A DNA stretch of 64,000 nt from Draconibacterium halophilum (GTDB taxonomy: Bacteria > Bacteroidota > Bacteroidia > Bacteroidales > Prolixibacteraceae): assembly GCF_010448835.1 (NCBI RefSeq), contig NZ_CP048409.1, forward strand, positions 3,232,001 through 3,296,000, given 5' to 3'. The notes under the pieces were generated by a model. It saw only the letters and a program-made list of their open reading frames with translations, was not told the DNA's origin and did no database searches. Numbering within the stretch: position 1 is the stretch's first letter; each line of letters starts with the position of its first letter. Made by a program: the position numbers and the translations under genes. This document shows positions 52,886 to 62,236 of this stretch, in pieces.

Positions 52886-54364
52886 TTACCGATTATACTT
52901 CTCAGTCGTTTCCTTCAAAAACTTCTTCTGCCCCGCTTTCAATTGTTTCCACTGAAAACGCCACTCCCAATTTCCGGTTGGCGTTCCCGGTGTATTCATT
53001 CGCGATTTTTCATCCAATTCCAACACATCCTGCATGGTTAAAATGACTGTATCGGCTACCGAGGCAGAAGCCATTTCCATAAGTTGCCGGGTCGGATTCT
53101 CGCTTGATATGTACTTCCCCAGCTGTTTCTTTTCCTCCTTGGCAGCAGTTTTTAACCAACCTAAAGTTGTATTGTTATCATGTGTGCCTGCGTAAACCAC
53201 ATAATTCCGTTCGTAATGGTGTGGCAGATCTTTATTGGCAGCATCAGTAGCAAATGCAAACTGCAGTACTTTCATTCCCGGCAGATTAAAGCGTTCGCGC
53301 AAATGATCAACTTCAGTGGTGATAATTCCCAAATCTTCGGCAATAAATGGCAAAATACCAATCTGGCTTTTTATCAAACTCAGCATTTCATAACCGTGTG
53401 CGGGCACCCATTTGCCGTTAATAGCTGTTTCCTCATCAGCCGGAACTGCCCAAAACGATTCCAGTCCACGAAAATGATCTATTCGTACCAGATCAAACAT
53501 GTTCAGGTTAAAATGCAGACGCGCCATCCACCAGTCGTAGTTACGTTCTTTCAATCGCTGCCAATCGAAGACCGGATTACCCCACAACTGTCCTGTTTCT
53601 GAAAAATAGTCAGGTGGCACCCCTCCCACTTCTGTTGGATTTAAATCATTGTCCAAAAGAAATATATCAGAATTCGTCCAAACATCACAACTGTCGCCCG
53701 ACACGTAAAGCGGCACATCGCCAACAATATCAATTCCTTTGTCGTTGGCATAACTCTTTAACCGATGCCACTGTCTGAAAAACAGAAACTGAACAAATTT
53801 CTCAAAAGCAATCTGCTGTTCCAGTCTTTCGGAAATAGCTCTCATCGTAGTTGGTTCACGAAACTTTATTCCACGATCCCACTCACTCCAGTGTAATCCA
53901 CCAAAATATTCGCGTACGGAAATAAACAAAGCATAGTCATTTAGCCACCAATCATGTTCACCTAAAAAATGGGAATATTCAGCGCGAAATTGATCGAATT
54001 TATTCTCATGAAACTGCGCAAAAGCTTTTTGTAACAACGAATTTTTCCACGTTGAAACTTTACCAAATTCCACTTTCGTTTTTTTGAAGCGTGGCATAGC
54101 GTTTAAGTCATCTCGTTTTAGCAGGTCTTCTTCCAGAAGCAGCTCGAGATCGATCAACATTGGGTTTCCGGCAAAAGCCGAGTAACACTGGTAAGGCGAA
54201 TTTCCTGCACCAACGGGGCCCAACGGAAGAATCTGCCAGAGTTTCTGACCATTCTCCTCAAGAAAATCAACAAAATCATACGCCTCTTTTCCCAATGTTC
54301 CAACACCTTCCTGCCCCGGCAGCGAAGTTATATGTAGTAAAATTCCACTTTTTCTATTTGTCAT
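52886..54364 (-). CDS. malQ: 4-alpha-glucanotransferase (amylomaltase)
   Basis: MalQ moves alpha-1,4-glucan segments between chains and is used in maltodextrin and glycogen turnover. The 492-residue GH77 enzyme shows all the expected sites: PLYVSGDSCDVWTN, LVRIDHFRGLESFW with the nucleophile Asp (about residue 288), FIAEDLGII with the acid Glu (about 337), and YAGTHDNNTTLGW with the third Asp. The start SGILLHITSLPGQEGVGTLG is standard. It overlaps the end of the oxidoreductase gene upstream by 11 bases. Together with the broken glycogen synthase it suggests storage-glucan metabolism. Confidence 0.95.
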   Translation of the reverse strand: MTNRKSGILLHITSLPGQEGVGTLGKEAYDFVDFLEENGQKLWQILPLGPVGAGNSPYQCYSAFAGNPMLIDLELLLEEDLLKRDDLNAMPRFKKTKVEFGKVSTWKNSLLQKAFAQFHENKFDQFRAEYSHFLGEHDWWLNDYALFISVREYFGGLHWSEWDRGIKFREPTTMRAISERLEQQIAFEKFVQFLFFRQWHRLKSYANDKGIDIVGDVPLYVSGDSCDVWTNSDIFLLDNDLNPTEVGGVPPDYFSETGQLWGNPVFDWQRLKERNYDWWMARLHFNLNMFDLVRIDHFRGLESFWAVPADEETAINGKWVPAHGYEMLSLIKSQIGILPFIAEDLGIITTEVDHLRERFNLPGMKVLQFAFATDAANKDLPHHYERNYVVYAGTHDNNTTLGWLKTAAKEEKKQLGKYISSENPTRQLMEMASASVADTVILTMQDVLELDEKSRMNTPGTPTGNWEWRFQWKQLKAGQKKFLKETTEKYNR

Positions 54365-55454
54365 TCTTAAAATTTTCTCTGAATTGTTTTAAATGATCCG
54401 CCGTTTCACGAACAATACGTTGCACCGCCAAACCGTGTTTCAAATCAGCAATCACCGCTTCCGAATCATCGCCGGTAAAAAACTGGTAATGCGCATGTAC
54501 CATAGAGCGCAACCAACCCGGCGGCACATGCCCCGATGGAAAACTGGTAACAGGTTTATAGTTGCTGCCAACCACCTGTTTTACCCACTGATCTGATCCC
54601 TCCATGTAATATTCAAAAAACTCCGGGTTTTCTGAAGAATAACGAAAAGCACCATTTTCGGCATAAATTTCCAACGAAACCAAATCACCGGAACCTGAAC
54701 TAATTCTACTGGCCGACATGTTTCCAACTGCACCGGTTTTTGGCTCAATCAACGACAGCGAACTAAACAAGTCTGATCCGGCCGGAACACCCTCAAAATC
54801 TCCGGCCTGTAATCCGCTGGTAATTTTCAAATCCTCTCCCATAAAGGCCATCAAAAGGCTGATTCCATGCGATCCTAAATCGGCCATTGCTCCACCATCA
54901 GGTGCAGGCGTTAAACGAGTAACACGTTTTTTACGGTAACTTTCCTGTAGGTAGTCGCCGTGGTAATATTTCAGATCAAAATGAATAGGCTTCCCTATTT
55001 TTCCTGAGCGCCAAAATTTTAATCCTTCGCGAACCGATGAAGTTTGCAAGTATTGAAAACCAACCTGAATGCGAACTTTATTTCCGGCAGATTGCAATAG
55101 TTCCCTCATTTTTTCTTCCTCCACCAGCGAGGAACAAACCGGTTTTTCAAGGTAAATGTATTTTACATTGGGCATTTGCAGTGCCAGTTTAAAATGCTTG
55201 AAATGCACTTTGTTCGGACCTAAAATAAATACCGCTTCAATAGTTGAGTTCTTTGCTAAATCCTCAACAGACTGCGCCTTCTCAAAACCCATTTTTTGCG
55301 CAAACGCTTCCCTGCTTTCCTTTCGTGCCGAAGCCACCGACTCCAAAACAATCTCCGGAACTTCGTTATAGTAAAACTTCAGGGCCTGAATGGCATAAAC
55401 ATGCGAGCGGGCAATTCCGCCTGCTCCAATAAAACCTACGTGTATTTTTTGCAT
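54354..55454 (-). CDS. Gfo/Idh/MocA family oxidoreductase
   Basis: I start at ATG 55454, so the Rossmann fold begins at once (IHVGFIGAGGIARSHVYAIQ); the longer frame from 55508 adds 18 unlikely residues. The 366-residue protein has the dinucleotide site GAGGIA, the conserved EKPVCSS motif near residue 98, and GAMADLGSHGISLLMAF near 195 with the catalytic His. Such enzymes oxidise or reduce sugars or inositols using NAD(P). The substrate is unknown. It overlaps malQ, suggesting a link to sugar metabolism. Confidence 0.9.
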   Translation of the reverse strand: MQKIHVGFIGAGGIARSHVYAIQALKFYYNEVPEIVLESVASARKESREAFAQKMGFEKAQSVEDLAKNSTIEAVFILGPNKVHFKHFKLALQMPNVKYIYLEKPVCSSLVEEEKMRELLQSAGNKVRIQVGFQYLQTSSVREGLKFWRSGKIGKPIHFDLKYYHGDYLQESYRKKRVTRLTPAPDGGAMADLGSHGISLLMAFMGEDLKITSGLQAGDFEGVPAGSDLFSSLSLIEPKTGAVGNMSASRISSGSGDLVSLEIYAENGAFRYSSENPEFFEYYMEGSDQWVKQVVGSNYKPVTSFPSGHVPPGWLRSMVHAHYQFFTGDDSEAVIADLKHGLAVQRIVRETADHLKQFRENFKNDK

Positions 55455-55542
55455 GGTTTGTTTCTTATGTTTCGTCAAAAATAATGTTTTGAAATAAAAA
55501 GAGCGCAATTCTCTATTTCATGTTATGGGGAATCAGCATAAT

Positions 55543-55590
55543 AAAAAGATGTCATCCTTTTGAGTTCTGACAAATGGATGACATCTTTTT
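55543..55590 (-). terminator. strong terminator of the DPP5-like peptidase gene
   Basis: Fifteen bases (AAAAAGATGTCATCC, 55543-55557) pair perfectly with 55576-55590. T runs lie at both ends, so it can act in either direction. It lies 22 bases past the stop of the gene at 55612. Confidence 0.9.
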
Positions 55591-55611
55591 CAATCTAAGC
55601 ACTAATAACGC

Positions 55612-57696
55612 TTATTTCAACCACTTATCCAACCAATTGAAAAATACACGCTGCCATAATATTCCGTTTTGTGGATGCAGTACCCAGTGATTTTCTTCCG
55701 GAAAATACAACATTTGAGCCGGCACGCCACGCAAAACAGCTGCATTAAAAGCTGCTATTCCCTGCTCTGGTGGCACACGGTAGTCTTTTTCGCCTTGTAC
55801 AATCAAAATAGGAGTATCCCAGTTTTGCACATATTTATGAGGTGAAAAAGAATACGAACGTTGCGCTGCAGCATTGTCTTTATCCCAGTAAGCACCTCCG
55901 TAATCGAAATTCACAAACCACATTTCTTCGGTGGTGGTGTACATGTGCTCGAAGTTAAAAATACCATCGTGGGCGATGAAAGCACTAAATCGACCGTCGT
56001 GATTTCCAGCCAGATACATTACTGAATAACCTCCATAACTGGCACCAACGGCGCCCAATTTTGTCTCGTCAACAAAAGGTTCTTTGGCCATTTCGTCAAT
56101 GGCAGTCAGTAAGTCTTTAATATTTTGTCCGCCATAATCTTTCGATATCTGCTCATTCCATTCCTGTCCGAAACCGGGTAATCCTCTACGGTTTGGAGCC
56201 ACAACAATATAATCGTTGGCTGCCATCATTTGGAAATTCCAGCGGTACGACCAAAACTGGCTAACCGTTCCCTGCGGTCCGCCCTGGTTGTAAAGTAGTG
56301 TTGGATATTTTTTATTCGGATCGAAATGTGGTGGGTAGATCACCCAAACAGCCATTTGTTTTCCGTCGGTGGTTTCCATCCAGCGTTTTTCTACTTTTCC
56401 CATGGTCAGCTGATCCAAGATACCTTTGTTTACGGTGGTTAAAGCTTTGTCTTTTCCGGTAGCGGGATCAACTAAATAAAGCTCAGCGGGTTGCGACATC
56501 GATACTTTTTGCGCTAATAACTGCTCTCCAACCGGAACAGCACTTTGGTAATTGTGAACTCCGTCAGTCAAACGGGCAATCGAATTGTCTGTTAAATCCA
56601 ATTTATAAATCTCATCGGTTGCATGAATATCGCTGATAAAATAAATAGATTTTGAATCGTTACTCCAACTTAATGCCTGTGCATTTTGATCGAAATCAGC
56701 AGTGTAATCTTTCTTTTCTCCCGTTTCGAGATCAGCAACAAACAAACGGTTTTTATCCGATTCGTAACCATCGCGCTCCATACTTTCCCAGGCCAGGAAT
56801 TTTCCATCGGGTGAATACACAGGATTCTGGTCGTAGCCCATCATTCCTTTTGTAAAATTGCCGGTTTTGCCACTTTCAAGATCGTACAAATAAATATCAG
56901 AATTAGTGGAAACAGAATATTCCTTACCCACCTTTTTCTTACTAACATAAGCCAGTGTTTTTGAATCAGGGCTCCAAATTATTTGCTCTGTACCGCCAAA
57001 CGGTTTCATGGGCGAATCAAAACGCTCACCTTCCATAATGTCCTTCCCCGCTCCTACTTTTCCATCCGAATAATCGGCAACAAAAATATGGTTGTAGGTG
57101 TAATCGTGCCAGGTATCCCAGTGGCGATACATCAAATCTGTTTCCAATCGTGCATTCGCTTTTGGCAGATCAGGGAACATATCCTGAATATTATCGTCGA
57201 GTTTTACTGTTTTCAGGTAAAATACTTTTGACTGATCCGGTGCATATTTAAAGCCCGAAATTCCTCCATCAATTTCAGAAACCTGTTGCATATCACTTCC
57301 ATCCGGATTCATTTCCCATAACTGAACACTGCCGGAAGCCGATGATAAGTAACCGATCTTCTTTCCATCGGGGCGCCAAATAACATTGTATTCGTTGGCA
57401 GCAGAATTGGTAATATTTTTTGCTTCACCGCCGGCAACCGGAATTGTATAAATATCGCGGTATGATTTATCTTCTTCAATGTTGTAATACGTAACCGTGT
57501 ATAAAACCGTTGATCCATCGGGCGAAACCTGTGCCCCACCCAGACGGCCAAACGACCACAATACTTCGGGAGTCATCACATCTGAATTTAATTCCGGAGT
57601 TTCCGGTACATAGTTTTTGGCAACTTGTCCGGACTCTTTTTGCGTACAGCTAACTATTGTCATGACAATAAAAATAAAAAGTGCAATTTTCTTCAT
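55612..57696 (-). CDS. S9 family peptidase, DPP5-like, lipoprotein
   Basis: The 694-residue protein has a lipobox (FIFIVMTIVSC). A beta-propeller (about 45-430) has WD40-like repeats (GAQVSPDGSTVLYTV, NPVYSPDGKFLAW). A C-terminal alpha/beta-hydrolase domain carries the triad Ser in GASYGGYS (about 550), Asp in GEKDYRVP (about 635) and His in EENHWVL (about 667). Enzymes of this type remove dipeptides from exported peptides and feed amino-acid-using metabolism. The YNQGGPQGTVS and PNRRGLPGFG segments fit the DPP5 group. The gene stands alone between two terminators. Confidence 0.93.
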   Translation of the reverse strand: MKKIALFIFIVMTIVSCTQKESGQVAKNYVPETPELNSDVMTPEVLWSFGRLGGAQVSPDGSTVLYTVTYYNIEEDKSYRDIYTIPVAGGEAKNITNSAANEYNVIWRPDGKKIGYLSSASGSVQLWEMNPDGSDMQQVSEIDGGISGFKYAPDQSKVFYLKTVKLDDNIQDMFPDLPKANARLETDLMYRHWDTWHDYTYNHIFVADYSDGKVGAGKDIMEGERFDSPMKPFGGTEQIIWSPDSKTLAYVSKKKVGKEYSVSTNSDIYLYDLESGKTGNFTKGMMGYDQNPVYSPDGKFLAWESMERDGYESDKNRLFVADLETGEKKDYTADFDQNAQALSWSNDSKSIYFISDIHATDEIYKLDLTDNSIARLTDGVHNYQSAVPVGEQLLAQKVSMSQPAELYLVDPATGKDKALTTVNKGILDQLTMGKVEKRWMETTDGKQMAVWVIYPPHFDPNKKYPTLLYNQGGPQGTVSQFWSYRWNFQMMAANDYIVVAPNRRGLPGFGQEWNEQISKDYGGQNIKDLLTAIDEMAKEPFVDETKLGAVGASYGGYSVMYLAGNHDGRFSAFIAHDGIFNFEHMYTTTEEMWFVNFDYGGAYWDKDNAAAQRSYSFSPHKYVQNWDTPILIVQGEKDYRVPPEQGIAAFNAAVLRGVPAQMLYFPEENHWVLHPQNGILWQRVFFNWLDKWLK

Positions 57697-57832
57697 TTTA
57701 CTATTTTGAAAAATTAGTAACCCAAATTAAACATATTTAAAGCGCTCGGGCAATGATTTTTATACAAAAACCGCAAATATCGTTTCAAAAACAAAAGAAC
57801 AGGAAATTGGCTTGATGTCTCAATTCCCTCAA

Positions 57833-57862
57833 AAGAAAAAGGCTACCCAACGATAGCCTTTT
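57833..57862 (-). terminator. terminator of the DUF2807 gene
   Basis: AAGGCTA at 57839-57845 pairs with TAGCCTT at 57854-57860. On the minus strand TTTCTTTT follows. It is 70 bases past the stop codon at 57932. Confidence 0.75.
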
Positions 57863-57931
57863 ATAAACCTAAACCAAACCTAAGAAAATATGTACCTTTT
57901 GTATTAGCAAGGTACGAGTAGTATATTTTTT

Positions 57932-58624
57932 CTAATCTCGTTTTACACTTCCCAGCCCTTCAATATCGCGGGTAACTTTTGGATTTCCACTGTAACGCAC
58001 TTTACCAACACCTTCAATTTTTGCATATAAGGTTTTAACTGCATGTACCGATCCGGTTCCAACTCCTTCAATCGCAAAACGGGCATCATTTACACGAAGT
58101 TCTTCGGCATCAACATGTCCTGCACCCGAAAGTTTTACATCCAGTTTTTCAGCTACTCCATCCAATTTAATGAGCACTCCACCTTCTCCAATAATTTCAA
58201 TGTCTTCAGCTTTCACCTCTAAATCGATTTTTGCTCCTCCTTCCACATGTACGAAGAGATCATTCAAATCGAGGTAACCATCGGTTCGCAAATTCAAACC
58301 ACCCTGTGCTTTAATCTCCTCCAAATTTTTGAAAGTGATGTACAAACGAATACGCTCGTAATTAATAAAATCACGTTCCATAACCATTCTCAATTCATCG
58401 CCCCAATTTTCCACTGTCAGATTGTCCAGCACATCGTCGTCGGTTGTTTTTACGGTTAATGCACAGGCATCACCTTGCGATAAAAACACTTTGTAGCCGC
58501 CTTCCATATAAATGGACGAAAAATTGTCGACATCGTATTGCCGCGAATCCCAGTCATCATCGTCTTGTGCCAACAGATTAACTGCGATTAAAATTGATAA
58601 AGTAAACAGAAGTGCTGTTTTCAT
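57932..58624 (-). CDS. DUF2807 (GIN domain) exported protein
   Basis: The 230-residue protein has a signal peptide (MKTALLFTLSILIAVNLLAQ) followed by DDDDW. Its beta-solenoid has regular Gly-containing turns (IYMEGGYKVFLSQGD, IEGVGTGSVHAVKTLYAKIE). This matches the DUF2807 family, described as putative adhesin heads, common in the periplasm or on the surface of Bacteroidota. Function is unknown. The gene stands alone. The 240-base spacer upstream shows no named feature. Confidence 0.85.
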   Translation of the reverse strand: MKTALLFTLSILIAVNLLAQDDDDWDSRQYDVDNFSSIYMEGGYKVFLSQGDACALTVKTTDDDVLDNLTVENWGDELRMVMERDFINYERIRLYITFKNLEEIKAQGGLNLRTDGYLDLNDLFVHVEGGAKIDLEVKAEDIEIIGEGGVLIKLDGVAEKLDVKLSGAGHVDAEELRVNDARFAIEGVGTGSVHAVKTLYAKIEGVGKVRYSGNPKVTRDIEGLGSVKRD

Positions 58625-58870
58625 CTGTATAGATTTTAATTTTTTGATAATTTAAAAATTTAAATTTGACAGATGGAACCGCTCCGTCTGTCGCTCTCAC
58701 ATAAAATTTATTCATTCTTTTTGTGTAATTTTTGAATGAAAAATTTCATGTTCATTTCATGGCTTTTCTTTTTATAATTGCTCAAATGTAGGATTTCGCC
58801 TGATGCAAATCGTACTTATTTCGATGAATGTTTGTTTTTTCTAGATAAGCGGAGGAATTGCGGAATGTAA

Positions 58871-59452
58871 TTACTTATTCTTTGCAAGAAATACCAGACC
58901 ATAAAAGATTAATCCGGCAAGAACAAATACCAGGAAAAAATCCATAAAAATCAATGTGCCGAATGACACCAGTCGGAAGACAATGTACAAAACAGCCAGA
59001 GCAGTTCCTATCATTAAACACCGTACAAATATTATATGAAAAGCCTTAACAAGCTGTGCAGAACAGAATAACCACAACAGGCCAAAAAGTAATATTGCAG
59101 CACCTTCCCAACTGTTTCGAAATTTCAATTCAACTAAACCATAAACTACCGGAAGCATTGAGCAAATTACCAGGCTGCGCGCAATACTCACTCTTATTTT
59201 TATTCGGTTACGATCTTTTTTAATTTTTGGGAACAAGGAAAATTGAATCGCTTCGCTCCTGAATTCGTCAGAAAAAAGATCCTGTTCAGAATGAATGATG
59301 CCACGCTTTAAGGCTTGTTGAATAGCCAGTTTAGCCGCTTCCTGCTGATAATGATCGCGCAACTTCAACACCTCTTTCAGTTGCTCGTCTGAATAATTCG
59401 GAATATCTTCCCTGAAATCAACCTCTCTTTTCGAATATCTTTTCTGCCACAT
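58871..59452 (-). CDS. membrane protein with cytoplasmic helical N-terminus, unknown function
   Basis: From ATG 59452 (MWQKRYSKREVDFREDIPNY) the protein has 193 residues; an upstream start at 59512 would add 20 that look untranslated. The first 80 residues are charged and helical (SDEQLKEVLKLRDHYQQEAA). Four hydrophobic helices follow in the remaining 110 residues. I recognise no family. The gene is divergent from the alcohol dehydrogenase gene 71 bases away. Its function cannot be predicted. Confidence 0.7.
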   Translation of the reverse strand: MWQKRYSKREVDFREDIPNYSDEQLKEVLKLRDHYQQEAAKLAIQQALKRGIIHSEQDLFSDEFRSEAIQFSLFPKIKKDRNRIKIRVSIARSLVICSMLPVVYGLVELKFRNSWEGAAILLFGLLWLFCSAQLVKAFHIIFVRCLMIGTALAVLYIVFRLVSFGTLIFMDFFLVFVLAGLIFYGLVFLAKNK

Positions 59453-59523
59453 TTTATATCTTTGAAGAACAAACAGGCACGCCCTGTTTCTGATGACAGT
59501 TGAAATAACCAAAAATAAATTTC

Positions 59524-60678
59524 ATGTACAATTTTGAATTTAAAAATCCGGTTAAAATTCTTTTTGGAAAAGAATCAATTTCGAAACTATCCGGTGAAAT
59601 TCCGGGAGATGCAAACATCCTAATGATATACGGTGGTGGCAGTATAAAACGCACAGGTGTTTATGATCAGGTAATGGCTGCTGTAAAAGGTAGTACTATC
59701 TCTGAGTTTGGCGGCATAGAAGCTAACCCACATTACGAAACCTGTATGAAAGCAGTTGATGTGGTAAAAGAAAATAATATCGACTTTTTGCTGGCAGTAG
59801 GCGGAGGTTCGGTGCTTGATGCAAGCAAATTTATTGCTGCTGCTGCGCTTTACGAAAACGGCGATCCATGGGATATTCTGGCCGCTGGAGCACCAGTTGA
59901 AAAAGCGATACCGTTTGGTGCCGTTTTAACCTTGCCCGCAACTGGCTCGGAAATGAACGGAAATTCAGTGATCACACGTGTTGAGAGGCAGGAGAAGAAA
60001 GCTTTTGGCTCGCCGCTGGTAATGCCTCAGTTTTCGGTGCTTGATCCGGAGTGTGTATTTACCTTGCCAGACAGACAAGTGGCAAATGGTGTTGTTGATG
60101 CCTTTATACACGTAATGGAGCAATACCTGACTTTTAAAGTGAATTCACCACTACAGGACAGACTGGCAGAAAGTATTCTGACTACTCTTATTGAAGAGGG
60201 ACCAAAAGTTTTGGCCGATCGGAAAAACTATGAAGCTGCCGCTAACTTTATGTGGTGCGCTACAATGGCATTAAACGGAATGATCGGGGTTGGTGTTCCG
60301 CAAGACTGGTCGACACACATTATCGGTCATGAATTGACCGCTTTTCACGGCATTGACCATGGTCGCACACTTGCAATTGTATTGCCAGGAGTGATGCACA
60401 TTAAACGCGACAATAAAAAGGATAAAATTTTACAATATGGCGAACGCATTTGGGGCATTACAACTGATAACGAAAATGAAAGAATCGATGCTATTATTGC
60501 CCGCACTGTTCAGTTCTTCGAATCGTTAGGCGTACCATGTCGCTTGCCGGATTATGATGTGCCGGAAACTACCATTGGTAAAATTGTAGAGCGCTTTAAA
60601 CAAAGCGAAGCTAAAATTGGCGAAAAGCAGGATATGGACTACCAGGAAATTGAAAAGATATTAAGAGACAGATTATAA
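59524..60678 (+). CDS. iron-containing alcohol dehydrogenase, YqhD/BDH-like
   Basis: The 384-residue enzyme belongs to the group III metal-dependent alcohol dehydrogenases. The cofactor motif is AVGGGSVLDASKFIAAAALY (about residues 92-111). Metal ligands are visible as Asp and His in NGVVDAFIHVMEQY (about 194-198) and His residues in HELTAFHGIDHGRTLAI (about 265-281). The start FEFKNPVKILFGKESI is typical of YqhD and butanol dehydrogenases, which reduce aldehydes with NADPH. It probably detoxifies aldehydes or disposes of electrons in fermentation. A terminator follows. Confidence 0.93.
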   Translation: MYNFEFKNPVKILFGKESISKLSGEIPGDANILMIYGGGSIKRTGVYDQVMAAVKGSTISEFGGIEANPHYETCMKAVDVVKENNIDFLLAVGGGSVLDASKFIAAAALYENGDPWDILAAGAPVEKAIPFGAVLTLPATGSEMNGNSVITRVERQEKKAFGSPLVMPQFSVLDPECVFTLPDRQVANGVVDAFIHVMEQYLTFKVNSPLQDRLAESILTTLIEEGPKVLADRKNYEAAANFMWCATMALNGMIGVGVPQDWSTHIIGHELTAFHGIDHGRTLAIVLPGVMHIKRDNKKDKILQYGERIWGITTDNENERIDAIIARTVQFFESLGVPCRLPDYDVPETTIGKIVERFKQSEAKIGEKQDMDYQEIEKILRDRL

Positions 60679-60699
60679 GAATTTTGTAAATAAAACAAG

Positions 60700-60752
60700 A
60701 GGTTGTCGGGCACGGGATTTAATTATCTGCTTTCCCTGACAACCTTTTTTTT
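60700..60752 (+). terminator. terminator of the alcohol dehydrogenase gene
   Basis: AGGTTGTCgGG at 60700-60710 pairs with CCCTGACAACCT at 60734-60745, followed by eight T. The right arm is part of the 3' end of the convergent aminotransferase gene, which stops at 60719. Confidence 0.85.
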
Positions 60753-61546
60753 ATGTCTTTCTCAAACATTTTATCGTATTCATTCATCACCCTTCGCAAT
60801 ACCTTATTCTGTGCATCGAAGCAATGCTCATCTACCTCTTTTATGGGAAGTATTTTTGGCGAAGTACCGGTTATAAAGGCAGCATCAAAATCAGTAAGTC
60901 CATCCAGATGAACTTCCGACTCCTTCACTTTTAAGTTGAGGCGATGTGTACACGCAATTATTTTTTGCCTTGTAATTCCAAGCAAAACGTGCTTGCCCGG
61001 AGGTGTAATTATTTCATCGCCTTTTATAAAAAACACATTGCTTCGACTTCCTTCTGTTACCCGTTGTTCATGATCAACAAGCAGCACTTCATAAAATCCT
61101 TTGCTTTCTATCAATCGGTTAGCTTGTTTACGTACTTCGGTTTGAAAAACCTTGGCATTTGGGTTCATTCGCTCGGCGTGTAATAGTCCGCAACAAATTC
61201 CACGTTTGTACTGCTCGTCCGAAGGATAATTATGCGTGATAAAAAAAGCTTTCAGGTTGGTTTTGCAGGAAATAAGAATGTTCCCCTCTTTCACCTCGTT
61301 TTTTAGGATCAGTTGCTGTAAAAATGCCTCTATCTGCGTACAACTGTAACTGATCTCTTTTTCTGCCAGTGCTGCCGAGTGTTGAAAACGTTGCAGGTGT
61401 TCATCTAAAAACAGTGGAATTCCGTTTACTACGCGCAGTACTTCGTAGATACCACCTTCATTCTCGGACGGTACAAAAGTGGAAACCGGCTGAAGCCGAT
61501 CGTTAAAAACAAAATATTTATGTATGGGAAAAAGTGTCCTATTCAT
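60719..61546 (-). CDS. class IV aminotransferase
   Basis: From ATG 61546 (MNRTLFPIHKYFVFNDRLQP) the enzyme has 275 residues; starts at 61564 and 61612 are also open. It has the class IV fold: GGIYEVLRVVNGIPLFLDEH, the PLP lysine region EVRKQANRLIES (about 142-153) and VTEGSRSNVFFIKGDEIITP. Relatives include branched-chain and D-amino-acid aminotransferases and aminodeoxychorismate lyase. The substrate cannot be fixed, and pabC elsewhere in the window already provides a candidate lyase. The gene is divergent from the 193-aa gene. Confidence 0.88.
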   Translation of the reverse strand: MNRTLFPIHKYFVFNDRLQPVSTFVPSENEGGIYEVLRVVNGIPLFLDEHLQRFQHSAALAEKEISYSCTQIEAFLQQLILKNEVKEGNILISCKTNLKAFFITHNYPSDEQYKRGICCGLLHAERMNPNAKVFQTEVRKQANRLIESKGFYEVLLVDHEQRVTEGSRSNVFFIKGDEIITPPGKHVLLGITRQKIIACTHRLNLKVKESEVHLDGLTDFDAAFITGTSPKILPIKEVDEHCFDAQNKVLRRVMNEYDKMFEKDIKKRLSGKADN

Positions 61547-61654
61547 CTTATTAAAATTGTTCATTGAGAAATAAGATGCTACTCTTCCCCATTTTTTCGG
61601 GACTCGTTTCATCTTTTGTGGTAAATTTATTGAAATGTTTCAAAAGCAATTCAA

Positions 61655-62236
61655 ATGCCGATTGAAATTCCGATACCAATCCAATATAATCCCTATAAAC
61701 ATCATTTTCGTTTTCTGTTAACCGAACTTGTTACCTGGCAAAAAACCGATTGGATGGAAACCAAAAAAGCAATGCTTTCAATAGGAAATAACTTATTTGA
61801 TTTTTACCTCGGCCATTTAACGCCCGAACAAGTTTGTCAGGCCAGTATCAATTACTTGAAATCAATTAATATTTTCACCGAAACGGATTTCAGCAAATGG
61901 TTTAATAATTCGGGATGGAAAAAGATAACATTACCCGACGAGTCGGAATGGCTCGTAAAAAAAGGAAATAACGCGAACCGTTATATTCATATTCATCCGG
62001 CTAAATTTTCGAAGCACACCATTCGGGTGCGAGCTACAACTCTAAAAACGGTATTGACTTTATGCGTGCACAAAATTGATATTAAGAATAATGCAAAACT
62101 CGATCTGCAAGCAGTTAATCAACAGCGTGTTACTTTCCTTAAATTATCGCCAATAAAATCGTTCGATGAAGAAGAATCGGCCATACTACAACTATGGCAA
62201 CTTTTTGCAAATGCAGGAACTCTATCTTACCCCTGA
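61655..62236 (+). CDS. conserved-looking soluble protein, unknown function
   Basis: The 193-residue protein has no signal peptide or membrane helix. Its N-terminus (PIEIPIPIQYNPYKHHFRFL) is rich in Pro and Ile. The centre has a basic, His-containing strand region (ANRYIHIHPAKFSKHTIRVR), and the C-terminal part is helical. I cannot assign a family. It overlaps the end of the LytTR regulator gene by ten bases in convergent fashion. Codon use is like its neighbours, so it is probably a real gene. Confidence 0.7.
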   Translation: MPIEIPIPIQYNPYKHHFRFLLTELVTWQKTDWMETKKAMLSIGNNLFDFYLGHLTPEQVCQASINYLKSINIFTETDFSKWFNNSGWKKITLPDESEWLVKKGNNANRYIHIHPAKFSKHTIRVRATTLKTVLTLCVHKIDIKNNAKLDLQAVNQQRVTFLKLSPIKSFDEEESAILQLWQLFANAGTLSYP